Source: Grammothele lineata
Taxonomy: Eukaryota > Basidiomycota > Agaricomycetes > Polyporales > Polyporaceae
Length of the DNA: 64,000 nucleotides
NCBI GenBank assembly: GCA_002150815.3
Contig: NDFF03000396.1
Location: 186,001-250,000, forward strand
Direction: 5' to 3'
Part shown: one piece after another, positions 10,666-24,443 of the stretch
Numbering within the stretch: position 1 is the first letter of the stretch
How the letters are laid out: the number at the start of each line of letters is the position of its first letter
Notes under the pieces: generated by a model
The model's database searches: none
What the model was told of the DNA's origin: nothing
Seen by the model: only the letters and a program-made list of their open reading frames with translations
Made by a program: the position numbers and the translations under genes

Positions 10666-13600
10666 GAGAGAGGCGTTCGGTGCGTATATGCGCGCCTTCT
10701 CGCCGGATCGAGCGAAGGGCGTCCGAGGGAGGGGGGTTCGTGGCTTCGTTAATGGGAAGGTTCAGCTGGATATGGGTCATGAGGTCTATGTAACTATTGT
10801 CGGTGCATTGGTAGTTTTAACGATATGTTAGACTCTTCTTTGTAGACACTGTATGGTAGGGCCGACTGCCATTGTAGACCGTTCAAAGGCTATCGAGAAG
10901 CGAGGCGGCCGAGGCCGGTCGGATATGCGGTGGATTTAACGCCTCACTTCGTGCTTACAGCCGTTTGCATAATAGATTGGAGTCTCGTGTTTCGAACGTA
11001 ATGTTTGTTCCGTGCAAATAATGTCCCAAAAGGGAATGCCGACTCAACACCGCCGAGCAGCCGCCGAGGTCGCCAGTCGCTGCCGCGGATCCGCCTTGCA
11101 CTCACCGCTAAGGTTACACGAGAGTCGGAAGGCTGCGCGAGATACTAAGCCTTATATAACTTGCGATCGCTGAGCCACTCATGGCAATGCTACATGAACT
11201 AGGCTCAGTGCGAAGTTGCGTAAACGTGCTCATATTATAGAACTGCCACTGGTGGGTGCTCGAAATACCGCTTGCAGGAAATTGGACAACCTGAGCTGGC
11301 TTGCAACGAATTTGAAGCACCACAATACTTATGCTGATGTTTGAAAAGCCAGCGCGGGGCCAAGCGCTCTCCCTCTCGCAAGTACACTGCACAACAGAGT
11401 CCCTTTCTGAATTCGACTCAGATACTCAACGAGTAGTACGAGAGAACATTCAAGAGTCTTGAGGACTCCCCTGAAGCCCATGCTTTCTTTTATCAAGTTC
11501 TTGTATACTCAGTAATCAGCGAGCGGTCTCAGGCATAGCATTTGGGCGCAAAAGGTTGTTGAATGCGACATGAAGGGCGGAGTAGGGAGAATTGCCGGTG
11601 GAGGAGTGATGTACGCGACCGATACGGATCACGTCGGCATTACCTTTTGTGGCTTTGTTGGCGCCAAGCGAACATCGTGTTCGAAACACGAGACTCCAAT
11701 CTATTATGCAAACGGCTGTATTCATCTGGGTGGCCTACAACATGCGCTAAGTGAACGGCAGCGTGTTGTAAGTAGCGTTCGCTGATGAGTAACAACATTC
11801 CGGCGAGCAACTTCTGCTCAGCGAGTCGTACCACAACGACCAACAGCGATACCTATCTTGGGCGTATCCTCGAAGACAGAACGTCAGTGGTCTCGTACCC
11901 ATCCGTATTCCTCACACGGACGAGTACGAGACCAAACGTCAGCATCTCTCCCAACCGACAGTAGCACCGCGGTGGTAGTAGTAATCACTACTCCGTCCAG
12001 CTGTAGTTCACCCGTTCGAAGGTCTACCTCGGGTTCGAAGATCGTCGCACTCCAGCATCACCGCGGCGAACGGACTAGCCTGAGACTGACCGTCCCGGAG
12101 CAGCATTCTGCACTACCTAGAAGACCGACTAATCGTTGATTCTTCCTAAGTTTTCCCTCTATTTCCTCCTATCAGTAGCGTGCCCGATGGTGACGGCATG
12201 CTCCAGTGCGCACGCACACGAAGAGGAAGACTGAGCGAGAGAGAACGTGGGCCCCAGTTGGTACAGTTACGGCGCACCAGCTTGAAATTTGTAGTGGGCC
12301 CGTGCTCGTGCGCAGAGCTCGAAATCCGATACGATGGATCATGGCGGGGACGATAACCAGCCACCGTGCACTGGTGGTCGTTGGGGCGCCGGTGCGCGAC
12401 GGCCCCGGAGGATTACCCTCATGTTATATACGGCTCGCGCGACGACATCAATCATTCAATGGCAAAACATATCGGCCCGGGGGGCGTGCGCGACATAGGC
12501 AGTTAGAGGCGTCAAAATGAGATGGTGGCTTTGGGTTAGCTGTCGTCAGCCTTCGAGGCGTGGCTACGTTGACGACGACGATTCTGAACGGCCCTGCGGG
12601 CGTACAGCTCAGGGCCGCGAATAGATGGTGGTCACTTCCTCGAAGGCAGGAATAGGTATCGCGTCGATGCACCGTCCCGTCACGGTGTCTCTAGCTGTTT
12701 CCCGGGATCGGGAGAAGCTGCTGGTCGGATATACCGCTCCGAAGCGGGAGCCCGACGTCCTCGAGATGGCGGGTTGGCCAATCCTCGCCCGACGACGGCG
12801 TGATGAGCTCTGGGAGGCGGGGGCGTGCTAGGGCGTCCGGTGGACGGGTAGCGCGGCCCTCAGCCCCAGTGGCAGGAGCGTTCGTGCTTACGCGTATTTC
12901 TGGTGTTCTGACCGGAGCGGAGCGGAAGGCGCCGTATGTATTATCTTTTGATGAAATCATATTAAACGTCGAGTGCGCCTGTACCTGCGCTGACTCCTGA
13001 CAAGACTCGTGCATTGACAAGACAAGCAACTTATTAGCGAACAAGCAGGAGGAAATTACGGTGAGGATAGGCGTTGAAAGATCGCTGATGGACTGGAGGC
13101 GAGACGCGCGGGCCGTACTACTCCCCGTGCAAAGAGGGTTAACGGGTGCAGTGCGCGGATGCGTACGTCATCTGGGGATCGCAGCGTTCGCCGCTGGCCC
13201 CACGCAACGAGGCTTCTACGTGGGCCTATACCAATCTGAGGTTCGCGAGCGCGCCGTTGCGCAAATGCAGGCGGGCTCTCGGGTTTCTCGATCGCACGCA
13301 CGTCTGTACAGCTCGAGGATTGCCTGTTGGGTTGGAGAGAACGAATGCGATGCTTTGTCAGTAGCAAGTCTGTCTGTGGAATCGGCAAGACAACAAGGGG
13401 AGGTGCGGATGGAGCGTGAGCGGGGAAACGGGAAGCGCAGGACGTCGTCGAAGGGGCAGGGAATCCTGGCTGCGAAGGCGGCGTGCCAGGGCGGGAGGTG
13501 TGAGAGCGCGCGGGGGACGGGGTGGGAGGAGTGACATGAGAGTGACGCAGCCGATGGCAGGCGGTAACGGAAGGTGACGGCTCTAGACCGCCGGCAACGG

Positions 13601-14025
13601 TGGCCAACCCCGGCAGGGCAACGGGCGCGGGGCGTGATTGGCTCGTGGGGACAGCCAGGGGAGGACGGGCGGCTGTGGGGGGAAGGCCCGCGGGAGCAAC
13701 TTTTGCAGGGGTCGGCCTGGGACGGCGCATCGGGGATCTCTGCCCCGGCTGATGCCCTCGGGCGGAGACTGGCGGAAAGCAGCGCTGCCTGCGCGGTACC
13801 GTCGACGCGGGTCTCTTCCTCTCGTCGAATATAAGCTCCCGCCCGAGCCCCCGCGGCCAGTTTTCCGCTCGCCAATGTCTTGGGCTGGTCGTTCGTGTCG
13901 GCCGTCCTTCGACTCCCCTCTTCGCGCACTCTGACTGGTCTTTCTTTCTGTCCCCGTACCCCGCCGAGGCTTCCCACTAACCGCTGCGCTGCGCCCCGGC
14001 TCAACTTGTATGACGATCGTGTGCT
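10666..14025. other. Gene-poor region and 5' flank of arrestin-like gene
   Basis: No supported gene is seen. The only long frames (13056-13730 and 13216-14082, minus) are Pro/Arg/Ser-rich and lie antisense to the GC-rich promoter side of the arrestin-like gene. They have no motif. The last 250 bases become CT-rich on the plus strand, as expected for a fungal core promoter. Confidence 0.4.
13828..13835 (+). promoter_or_regulatory. Candidate TATA element upstream of arrestin-like gene
   Basis: AATATAAG lies about 190 bp before the ATG at 14026 and is followed by a pyrimidine-rich stretch with CTCTTCGCG and CTTTCTTTCTG tracts typical of fungal transcription start regions. Position and base content only. 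Confidence 0.3.
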
Positions 14026-15899
14026 ATGCCCGCCCCCAAACCATCGCTTCACGTTGACTCCGAAGTCTGGAAGGAAAAACAATCCCCCATCTATGCCACT
14101 CCTTCAGACCAAGACTTTCCCCACAACTCCGTCTTTCGGTACGTCTGCGCTACCCGTATCAGGCTTCGAGCGCGTCATGGATTTTTGGCGCGCACAGGTC
14201 CGCGCAGTTGGAGGTCCATGTCAAGAGCCCGTCCGTCAAGATCCATCGCGCCGCCAACTACGACATCCGCTCCCTGCCCGTCTTCGGCGACCATGACAAG
14301 GTGACAGGCAAGGTCCTCCTCGACCTCGGGCTCTGCTGCACGCCAGGAAGGTTGACCATCACTGTGCGTGCCTTTGTTTTCTCGCGCCCCTTTCGGAAGC
14401 CGAACTGACGCGTCGCGTGTGCAGCTTCAAGGCAGCTTCCTCTTCACGTCCCCGAACGTCGATCCATCAGGCTGCCAAGATTACGCGGACAACCTCCGTG
14501 AGGAGAAGGGCCGCCACCTCTTCTTCTCCGCCTCCGAGTCCCGTCCCACCGGCGAGCTCGACAGTCCCCGATCCACCACCTCCCTCCGTGACGCCTTCGC
14601 CGCCGGTATGCGCGGCCGGCGCGAACGGCGACCCAGCCAGAGCAGCGGGCCGCGCGGCGCGCTCCGCCCCTTCGCGTTCGCGTTCGAGATCCCGCGCGTG
14701 GGGACGTCGGGCCAGGAGCTGCCGCCGACCTTCTCGTCCGTCGCGGTGGGCACGGTCGGCACCCGTGGGCGCGCGGCCGTCGAGCGCTCGGAGGTGTCGT
14801 ACAGCGTCACGGCCGTGTGGGAGGCCGCTGATGGAAGCGATCGCCTACTGTGCGTACTCCACTCCTCCGCGGCGCATCTTTCCTTTTCGGCTGACACGCG
14901 CCCCGCCCGAAGCGTTGATGCGCCGATCATCTACCAGCCGGACCTCGACTTCCAGTCGCTCGATGGGATCCCCTCAGAGTCGTGGCTCGAGATCCCCCTC
15001 AAGTCTGACAGGCCGTTGCCCTTCTCCTGCGCAGTGAGTCCTGCGTTGTATTGTACCCCACGCGCCCTCCCACTACCCGAGCGTGCCGATGCTGAACAAG
15101 CATTCGCATCACCCACAGGTGACGTTACCCCACCCCGCCACCTTCGCGCGCGCGAGCGCCCTGTCCTACTTTGTCGTCTTCACCACCAACCCACGCTCGT
15201 CCACGCTGGCACGCGAGATCGCGTCCGACGCGACCATCTCCGTCTCGCTCCTGCGCGACGTGCGTGTCGACGGGCTCGTCCCACGCTACGGCTACGGCGT
15301 CAGCGCATACAGCACAGCACCTTCGACGCCCACCACCTCCAGCGATGAGTCCGACTCAGCACCGCCCGTCGCGTCGCGTCGGTTCCTGCGGCGCGTCGTG
15401 CGCGGCCCCGGCCAGGCGATCGCGCGCTCAACGTCGCTCACGCGGCTCAACAGCCGTGCCAGTGCTCAGTCCAAGTCGTCCGAGGCGGGTCGCTCGCCGA
15501 GGAACAGACCCGGAGACCGGAATAGTGGGGACTCGGACGAGCGGGAGAAGCCCCTCCCGCCGCCCCCGCCCCCTGGAGTGGTGGAAAGCAAGGTGTTACA
15601 TACGGACGTGTCGGTCGGGTTCCCGAAGCGACCGCGGTATAGGATGGACCCGCACCAGAAGCACCCGTCGTTGGAGATGCACAAGGCGTTGCCGGACGGG
15701 CTGTATAAGGGGAAGATACAGCTCGAGAAGCAGATGATTCCGTCGTTCGACTGGGTAGGGCTCCGTGTCAAGGTGTGTTTCACCGACTATATGCGGGTGT
15801 ATGCGGGTTCTGACGGGCATCTTGCAGTATTATCTGGAAGTTTCAGTCCTCGTCGGTCAAGACCAGATGCGCGCGCGCGTGCCGCTCCGGATAACATGA
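14026..15899 (+). CDS. Arrestin-like N-domain protein, 516 aa
   Basis: Six exons (14026-14138, 14198-14363, 14425-14849, 14913-15033, 15119-15772, 15828-15899) sum to 1551 nt. The N-terminal part has the arrestin beta-sandwich signature: LEVHVKSPSVKIHR, then LPVFGDHDKVTGKVLLDLG, then GRLTITLQGSFLF. Next come FAFEIPRVG...LPPTFSS and VERSEVSYSVTAVWE. The C-terminal arrestin half starts near PIIYQPDLDF and ends YYLEVSVLVGQDQM...VPLRIT. Long Ser/Arg/Pro insertions sit between strands, including a run of seven prolines near 15560. Fungal alpha-arrestins are adaptors that bring Rsp5-type ubiquitin ligases to membrane transporters and receptors. I saw no PPxY motif, so this looks like the arrestin-domain-only class common in basidiomycetes. 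Confidence 0.82.
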
Positions 15900-18800
15900 T
15901 CTCCTCCCGTCTCCTTCGCTGTTCGCTCTTGGTCCCTCGACGCCTTGGCCGGCCCACGGCACCCTCCGCATGCTGGTCTACGCTCTCCCTGCGCCCGCAG
16001 CGCGGTCGCCGCACACGCGATACCCCTGGTCGGCCGTCGCCTGGTCCTTCCCCCTCCCCCTCTCACCCCCCGGACGGGAATCCGAGTCCGAAAGCCCCAC
16101 TTCCCCCAACCCCACCCCGAGTACATTGGCCCCTTTCGTTTTATTGCTTAGCTTATATATCGCCTCCAATTCCGCCTCGCTCGCTCGAACCCCCCTTCAA
16201 GTGTACAAAATTCGCACTCGTCTCCGTACATACGAACGTCCCCTCACGCCCCCGCCCCCAACCACCCCAACCGCACGTACATAGTATGACACACTCGCAC
16301 CCTGCAATACCCCGGCTCGCCGCGCCCTTTTGCAGGCGCGGGAGGCCGATTGCGCTCCCTTCCTCCCCTCACTGCCTTACGGCACCCCATCGCCGCCCCA
16401 TAGGTCAACTTTCGGCATTCTCGTTTCGCGTCTGTTCTCTCCATGCTGTCCTCTCTCCCGTCTCTCGCTGCTCTTACATAGTGTTGCCACTGCTCCCGCT
16501 GCCGCTGACTTGTCGCTACATATGCAGAATCATATCCGCACGTACACATTCGTCTCCGCCTGTAGCAGCATCCGTCTTTGCGACGTGTTGACTCTGAGTC
16601 ACCATGGGCCCGAGATCGGGGTGACCAGCACCCCTTGTCGACTGGACGTCGACGTCCTCTCGTTTTCTACGCCACATTCTTTTGATATTACCGCTCACTG
16701 TTTAGTCTGTTTACTCCAAGGGTATCTTAGATGTCGTTTTAGAGGTAGAGTATATTCACCCACCCCCCACGCGCACCGCCGCCCCAAAATTGGAAGTAGT
16801 ATTGCAGCACCCCAGCGTGCTTGCCAGTGTCTGTACTGTACGTCTACTTCCTCCCGCTCTCAATATTTGTGGCTTGCCACCCGCGTTCCTAACGAGTATG
16901 CATATGTGCCTAGCGACCGACCTGCCCGACGCAATTTCCGGGCTTCCCCCTGCGCGATCGAGCACCTGCCCCAAGCCGAACAGCGATCAGGGCCCGGCCA
17001 CGGCACGGGCTGGCACGGGTCGCGGGAGGCGCGCCGTGCCTGTTTGTCCCTGCCCCACCCATGTGCAGGCGCGATCGGGCCGTTCCGCGTTGTCCCGGAT
17101 GGGGACCGCTGCTTGTTTCCCCGCATATACGAGGACGAAAAGAGGTCTTTCGGTCCCGCGCCGGGTGGGGATACGATTGGAGCGCTAACGTATGTTGGGG
17201 ATTTGGGACGGTCACCGGGGGCGTGACAGGAATTACTTACTGCGCATATATGCGCGGACGATGAGCAGCCGGAGATCTAGCGACAGGACAAGTCTAACTT
17301 AGGGATGTTTCAACGCAACCAAAACAGCCTCAAGTTCCGACGAGCCTATCTCTGCGGACGAGAGAGGCTTGCTCGGTAGCTACCTAGCACCGACGTCAGC
17401 CAGACAACGTTCAAGCGTTCAACGCCGGGGGTCGTGCACTGCGAAATCATCGAGCCATACGCTCCGCATCGCCAACGACGCCACTACGAGCCCCCGCGCC
17501 GCTGCTAGAGCGTCGGTCCGAGCTGTGCTTGCCACTGGGTCCACGCAGGAGTGCGGGGGAGACGCACTGGGCGCGAGCAATTGTAAGCCTCATGTCGCGC
17601 CACTGACGCGATCGCAGGCCGTCGCGCTCTGCGCCTACGAGGATACGGTGGCGATCTACATGTCTATGGCTACTCGCGCTACACTACGACGTCAAGGCGC
17701 GTGCATATGGTTTGAAAACATATGGTGGGACGGGCGCCCACAAACTGCGAGGGTGGGACATCATTGACATCAACAGACAATCAAGGCCCGCTGCTTCTCC
17801 GCAGATCCGGATGCGTCGTCTCCACGCCCTTTGAGATATCTATCCCCAGGCTACCCCTTCTGATCCCAGTAAACGTCTGTTCCGTGCCTCAGGCTTTCGT
17901 TATGGCTTCATCTTGGATAATGAAGAATGAAATGGAAGATGATGGAAGACGACGGGAGAGAGCAGACCTGGCATCATGGTTCAACCTCATTTGTGAGTAG
18001 GAGCTGCGCTGGATCGTACCTGGAAGAGAGATATGTGCATCCGAGAAAGTCTTTGCCGTCTATGCCGAAGCAAGCGCCGCAGCCTGACGGTCATAATCTT
18101 GGAGAGGATATGAAAGGCTTCAGCGTCGTTGCCCACATGCCGTTTAGCCTCAGGCGAGTTTTCGCGAGTCTTCTATATCTGAGTGCCATTGCTCCGCAGC
18201 TCATCGGGATCCAATGGTAGCTCCGTTCAGCTGTACTAGAAGAACAACTTGAACAAAGAAATGAGCCAGATAGGTGTCATGCCAGGGACGACGGCAATAT
18301 TCCGGCGCACCCGCCCTCTTGAATTAGCCCGAGTTGCCCGAGGTCAACCTGGAGAATATTGGTCGGCCTTGCTCGATGATGGGGTGCATAGTTGAAGGTT
18401 GAACCCTCGGATCAATCGCTAGTTTCCGCTAGTCAAGGGCAACCATTCCGCCAGTTGATTCCCCATCGGTTCTGGAGATTTCGTGTGCCGCGAGACTATG
18501 AGATTAGGGGTCGGAAATACGTACGACGCTTGCCATCGTCATTGAGCATGTGAGACGGTGTTGACAAGAATCGGAGGAACGGAAGACGTCTAGTAAGCGA
18601 ACCGCCGGCGCAATATCTGGCGGGGAGAGGTTCCATCAGACTGGAGGAACGAGTGCACTCGAGATGGGTCCCACGCACCGCGGCGCGGACCTCCCGAAGT
18701 CCGCGTGGAGAAGGGGGCACATAACGAAATGGCCTACCGCGCGGGGATAGGCGTGTGGGAGAACCTGGCTCGAGGGCGTATGAGCGCACGAGCTGAAGGC

Positions 18801-20111
18801 GCCGTCGTTGCCTTCTGGGGTATTTACCTATGCTACTGTCATTCAGAGGTTAATTGCCGTTGCTTCTCGTGCGAGTCCGAGAGAAGACCGCTTACGTTCT
18901 GTACGTATGATATCCAGAGGTAAGCGGACGCCCGTGGTATGCTCTTCCAGGACTGCCAGTTCGTTCGTAGTGTTGACGCTCTGTCCTGTTGCTGTTCACA
19001 GTGGACCCTGGTAGTAATGGGGCTTGTTCATAACGGCAGTCCAACACAGCTTCATACGCATCGTACGGAGAAGGAAGGGCGTGATGAAGTCGCATAGTAA
19101 GTAGGAATGATATGGTCCATACTGCCAGCGTTCATGCTGATGGCGTTGTTCTAGATCTCGTTGAGGGAACCCACATTGGAATTATCAACAAGAGAAGCTT
19201 GGCACTGGAGCAGTTATTAGTCATGTCCAGTATTTTCATCCTGGCGGGGAAAATGCCTGAGACCACGTAGCGACAGGTGTCCTGTTATGTGACAGCCTGA
19301 AGTGAAGAAGTTGCTATTTGCTAGCTTCGAGCGGCGTTGAGCCGTTAGAAGTTGGCGTGCGAGCCGCCGAAGACGGAACCCAGCGGTTGCGTAGCCTTGC
19401 AACGGAAATACCGCTCGATTCTGAAGCCATAACCGAAAATAATCAGGGAACTCCGTCTTCCAACAAGAAGTTGTGATTAAAGATGACACACCATTTTACT
19501 TTTTTTTAAGTGTTTTGGTTCCCTGTGTTGCATAGGGACCTCAATATGGAGCAACCAGCATCGGGCGTTGAAGCATCTGTCACATCTGCATGGGTATGAG
19601 AAGGTGGTTGCTTGATACCCGGCTTGCATTCGAGAACTTACCAAGGAGAACATTCTACTGGTGCGACTTACGGCGGCATAAACTCCGTGTGAATGATACT
19701 TAGAGCGCTCAAAGGTACTTGTAGATAAAACGAGTTATGGCAACGTTGAATGACTAGTAATCTCGCTGGGTCTTGTAGCCAAGGCAAACGAACAGCTATG
19801 GAAGATTGTCCGACCGCTGGTGGTCGTAGCGACACTCCAAAACGGAGCCAGATCATTGGCTCAGATTGACCTGACACGTGGCTACCACGTGAACCGCGGG
19901 AAAGAAGATCGTGGATCTCACCCATGAGGTCACCGGCGCCAGCGCGTCTGCTGTGTTCTTGCTCCCCGTCTCTTGTTCTCTTCTTCACCTCAACATCTGT
20001 CCCTTCGGGGCGCCGGCTTTCTATACTACTACTTACGTAGAACTTGCATATAGTCATACTCTTGGATCGACGAATCGACTCTCTATAGCCGTTGACAACT
20101 TACGACTCGAC
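15900..20111. other. 4.2-kb gene-poor region
   Basis: The first kilobase is very C/CT-rich and keeps one plus-strand frame open for 298 codons (16330-17226). Its composition (Cys/Arg/Pro/His/Ser) and lack of motifs argue against coding. From 17.3 to 20.1 kb stops are frequent on both strands and nothing family-like appears. A short poly-T run lies near 19500. The final 200 bases are the 5' flank of the SYG1-like gene. Confidence 0.45.
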
Positions 20112-23100
20112 ATGAAATTTGCACGGTGAGATTCCAATGCGGTGGCAACGTGGTATGAGAAATGCCTGCTGAGAATCTGTTTAACCTGGTCAGATACCTC
20201 GAAGAAACACAAGTTAGTTGCATTCTGCTTCTAGAGGCTTATCATTCTTATAAGTTATGCTTCTCGTCCGCTCTTCTCTGATAGACTCCCGAGTGGAAAA
20301 AGGCCTATATGTGAGTCTCTTCGGCGGCTAAATCCAGGCGTTGCACAGCGTCGGCATGTCCAAACGACTCCTTGTTTTGGACAACCGGAGTGGCCGATGA
20401 ATCACAATGTTAATGACGCCTTCTTTTCTGCGTTGTATAGAGATTATCGTGGACTGAAGAAACGAATTACTGCCATTCGACGCGCCCATCAAGTGGCAGC
20501 ACACTCACATGACGAGGACGACGAACCCATCCTCTCACCTACGGCTGTCCATAGGCGGTCGCCATCTGATTCTGGGTCCGTCGACTCGAGGACCATCGCT
20601 CATTCAGACGCAGGACCAATGGACATACCCAGGCCATCCGGAAACCAGGACACTACGAGGCCGAATACGCAGCATGTGACAGTTCTTGCGAGGTCGGACG
20701 CACAGGATGGTTTTGTCTCTGAGCCGGACAACTTGGATTACATGGCGGACCACGAGTCAGCGAGCCGACCTCCCCTCGGTGCTGGCGCCAATCCCACACC
20801 ACATCCTCGCGCGTACCGCGCACGGAGCGGCACCGTGGCAACCATGCTAGGTCGCGCGCTCCAGAGGGCTAACTCAACAAAAGGGAGCGGGCCCCATCAG
20901 CCTCGTTTCGACATGCGACGGTCTATCCCCTTGATAGAGCTTCTTCCACAGCTCACACCCGTCGAGCGCGCCTTCTTCGAGAAGCTTGACCAAGAGCTGG
21001 ACAAGGTCGAAAGCTTCTACTGCGAACGGGAACGGATGATGAGACACCGGTAACTATTTGCTCAAGTTTGCGCGTGATGACGACTGGCGTGCTGATAGCC
21101 AACCAGGGTTCACGTCCTCAAGGAGCAGCTACAAGAACTGCAGGATCATCGGCGTGCCTTCCACGTAAGCCTTCGCATAAAATTATAATATTTAGTGTTG
21201 ATCAATCTTTGTACCGTCTCAGGATGCTCACCAAGGAGCCATCGGGCAATTGTCTTGGCTTCCGGTTCCAGCTCCCGTCCTCCCCAGCATCATGCGTCGG
21301 CGCAAGGCATTCGAAGCTACCCCTCCAAGTTCCCCAAAGCCTCTCTCGTCGAAGCCGGCGTCCATGTTGTCCCCCGGACGCGACGTGCAAGCACCTAGCG
21401 GACGCTCCTCCGTGGATACTCCTCGCCCTGTTCCACATTCTCTTCAGCTCGGGTCCAAATCAACTGGAGAGAGCACGAGTAGCGAAGAGACCGCTGAAGA
21501 TATGACGGCCGTCAAACTTGCTTCCCGCCAGCCATCACAGAACTGGAAGTACGGGTCATTAACGAAAAGTGTTCAAGTGCTCTTCAATCCACTGTCCGCT
21601 CTGCAGCGACACGACACCGACGAGAGTGCCGATGGAGCTGGGCCCAGCGTACCTGGCACTCCTGGAAAGGGTGCGAACAGCGCGATCAATGGAAAGGCGG
21701 CGCAGAAATACGATCCAGAGGAGTATCAGCATGCCAAAAAGCAATTGAAGAAGGCGACGTTGGAATGTTATCGGTATGTTGCTCAAACTCCTGTTATGCC
21801 CCATATCTCTCACCAATGTCGCCATTAGTGGCCTGGAACTGCTGAATAACTACCGGGTAGGTTCTGTGAACCACCATGCATGTTCTAACTATACCATGCC
21901 GACCATTGCATTTTGTAGACTCTCAACGTCATTGGGTTCCGTAAGGCGCTCAAGAAGTTCGAGAAGGTTACGCACGTACGTGATATGTTCGCCCGTAGGA
22001 TGTCCGTGCACTTCACTTAACGTCCTCTGTCACTTTAGATTCCTGCGCAGCAAGCATACACGACGGAGAAGATAGAGCCTAGTGCTTTTTCCTCAGGAGC
22101 GTCCGTCGACAGCCTGTTGCGTGAAATGGAGACCATGTTCGCAGCTCGTTTCGGTACGCTCCATTTCCCATACCCAATCTCCTGCATTGACTGACGATAC
22201 GGTGCAGCTCGCGGGGACAAGAAGAAAGCAATGACTCGTCTGCGTGGGGGCGCTCAGCACACCAGCCACCATTTCAGCACCTTCCGCACTGGCGCGGCTC
22301 TCGGACTTGCTGTTCCCGCACTTGCGGATGGCCTGTATGAGAGTAAGCGCCTCGGTATTGTTATAGTTTCCAGCGCACTCAGGACAATTTCATTCAGGTT
22401 TCCGAGGTGATACACGCGCTGCCATCCCGGGTTGGGACGGGCTGATGTATGTTTACGGCGTCTTCTTCGTTCCGACACTCTTCGCACTTCTCGTCGGCGT
22501 AAACCTACTGGTGTGGGCGCGAGCGCGCATCAATTACGTCTTTATCTTCGGTAGGTTCAATTTCCCTAGCTACGAGTCAACCTGTCTTGATGACGCATTG
22601 GTAGAACTCGACTTGAGAACGAGAATGGACTATCGAGTATACTTCGAGGTAAGCACATTGCCACATAAACCGGCCCGTATCACTAACGAATATCTACGGG
22701 TCCCAGACACCCGCCTTCTTGTTGTCCTTGCTTTGTTACGCGTTTTGGCTTTCCTTCCGACAAGTGGGGTCTGAAAATGTGGCCCCTACCACATGGCCTC
22801 TTCTCTGGCTCGCATTCACCGTGATCATCATGTTGGATCCATTGCCAATCATGTTCAAGTCGTCGCGATGGTGGCTGGTAAAGAATGTCAGCAAACTCCT
22901 GACGTCTGGTTTACATCGTGTCGAAGTATGTCGCGTGCCCCCCTGTCACTGAAGAATTTGCTAAACTTTGCCTACTCGCCCAGTTCGCAGACTTCTGGAT
23001 GGGGTGAGTACATCGATTACTTGGTCTGTTTCCTTCGCCTAACGCGTGATATGACTCCAGCGACCAGTTTTGTAGCCTCATCTTCACACTTTCAAATCTC

Positions 23101-24200
23101 TACTATGTCGGCTGTGTCTACTCCAAGGGGATCGACGAGAACTGGCGGCAATGCACGTCTGGCCCGGGCCCACGATGGGGATACACGTTCATCCTCGCGT
23201 CACTCCCACTTCTCGTACGTCTTGTGCAGAGTATCAAGCGTTATGCGGACTCAGGCCTTATAACGCATTTGATTAACGTACGCACCTCGCACTCATGCAG
23301 TAGCGATAGTGGGGCTCATAACCTTCCGAATAGGGCGGGAAGTACGGGTCTGGAATTGTGGCGTACTTGTTCTACTACCTGTGGAGAGCCCAAGGTGAGC
23401 ACTTCAACCTTTTTGGCTCTATCTACACTCAATCTCTATCCGTAGGTGGCCTTCATAACTCGATGTTTGGTCCTTGGATAGTGTTCAATACCTTATACTC
23501 TCTTTACGCCGGCTCTTGGGTATGGCATCTCAAAAATCCAGAGATAACTGCTCACGTAGATCTTTCCCCTTAGGATCTTCTAATGGATTGGTCACTGCTT
23601 CGACCCCACGCACGTTACCCTATGCTCAGGCCGGACCTCCTTTACACCAGTAACATACCTGTGAGTGTGCTCTTAACGTGAGAGAGTTCAACGAAGCTTA
23701 TTGAACGTCTCAGTTCTACTATTTTGCTATTGTGAGCTCCATGATCTTATCGGCGCTACGGAACGACGCTGACCGAATGTTTCAGGTATCGAACTGCATA
23801 TTGCGATTCGCGTGGGTCATGTATATCCCCATCTTGGGCCCCAACTTCATCATCCGAACCTTCATCGTGGCCATGCTCGAGATCTTCCGTCGCTGGCAAT
23901 GGAATTTCCGTACGCTCTCTCTCTCTGAACGAATGCATCTGCGTCAGCTGAACCATATCTTCAGTGCGTCTGGAGAACGAACATCTTGGTAACATTGATC
24001 AGTACCGTGTAACGAGGGAGGTACCCCTGCCATACACGTACGATGATCACTCGCACGAATCGGATGGCGACGAGGACGATACCGGGAGCCGGAGGAGCCA
24101 GCTGAGCGGGGCGAGATCATGGAGGATGAGACGGATGGGCTCGAGCCAGGTTGACGTGACCGTTGCTGAGGCAGGGACTAGTGGTACGAGCGATCAATAG
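20112..24200 (+). CDS. SYG1: SYG1/XPR1-type SPX-EXS phosphate exporter/sensor
   Basis: Twenty-one exons are read, from 20112-20125 (14 nt) to 23965-24200, totalling 2865 nt (954 aa). Several exons are tiny: 14, 19, 26, 28, 20 and 18 nt. The SPX domain opens MKFARYLEETQTPEWKKAYI then DYRGLKKRITAIR and includes the helical FEKLDQELDKVESFYCERE and NNYRTLNVIGFRKALKKFEK; SPX domains bind inositol pyrophosphates and report phosphate status. Membrane segments follow (LMYVYGVFFVPTLFALLVG, FLLSLLCYAFWLSF). The EXS domain has FADFWMGDQFCSL, WRQCTSGPGPRWGY, LPLLVRLVQSIKRYADSG, YYLWRAQG, ILRFAWVMYIP and FRRWQWNFLRLENEHLGN. Human XPR1 exports phosphate; yeast Syg1 is its homologue. The C-terminus is acidic then Ser/Arg-rich. 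It converges with VPS16, with stops 243 bp apart. Confidence 0.93.
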
Positions 24201-24443
24201 AAGCACCTTTCCTGTAGCTTCTTTGTGCTAGTAGACGCTAGTACTAGTCGATTGCATGTTACGCAGGCAGGTGGATCTTAGTGGAGGCACCACCCGGTTT
24301 CCTGACACATTCCACCCGCACGCTGTTCTGTGCTATGATGTGTCCCGTGAAGAATTCCTCAAGACGCAGACTCCTGGTATATATCTCCGCGTAGACTATC
24401 CAAGCATAGAGCTTGCGTGTACGTACACCATCTAAGTACAGTA

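Noticed and set aside
13216..14082. 288- and 224-codon open frames on the minus strand
   Set aside because: They overlap the CT-rich promoter and first exon of the well-supported arrestin-like gene and have low-complexity Pro/Arg/Ser content.
16330..17226. 298-codon open frame on the plus strand
   Set aside because: The region is extremely C-rich with few chances for stops; composition is Cys/Arg/Pro/His-heavy, with no motif and no splice context.
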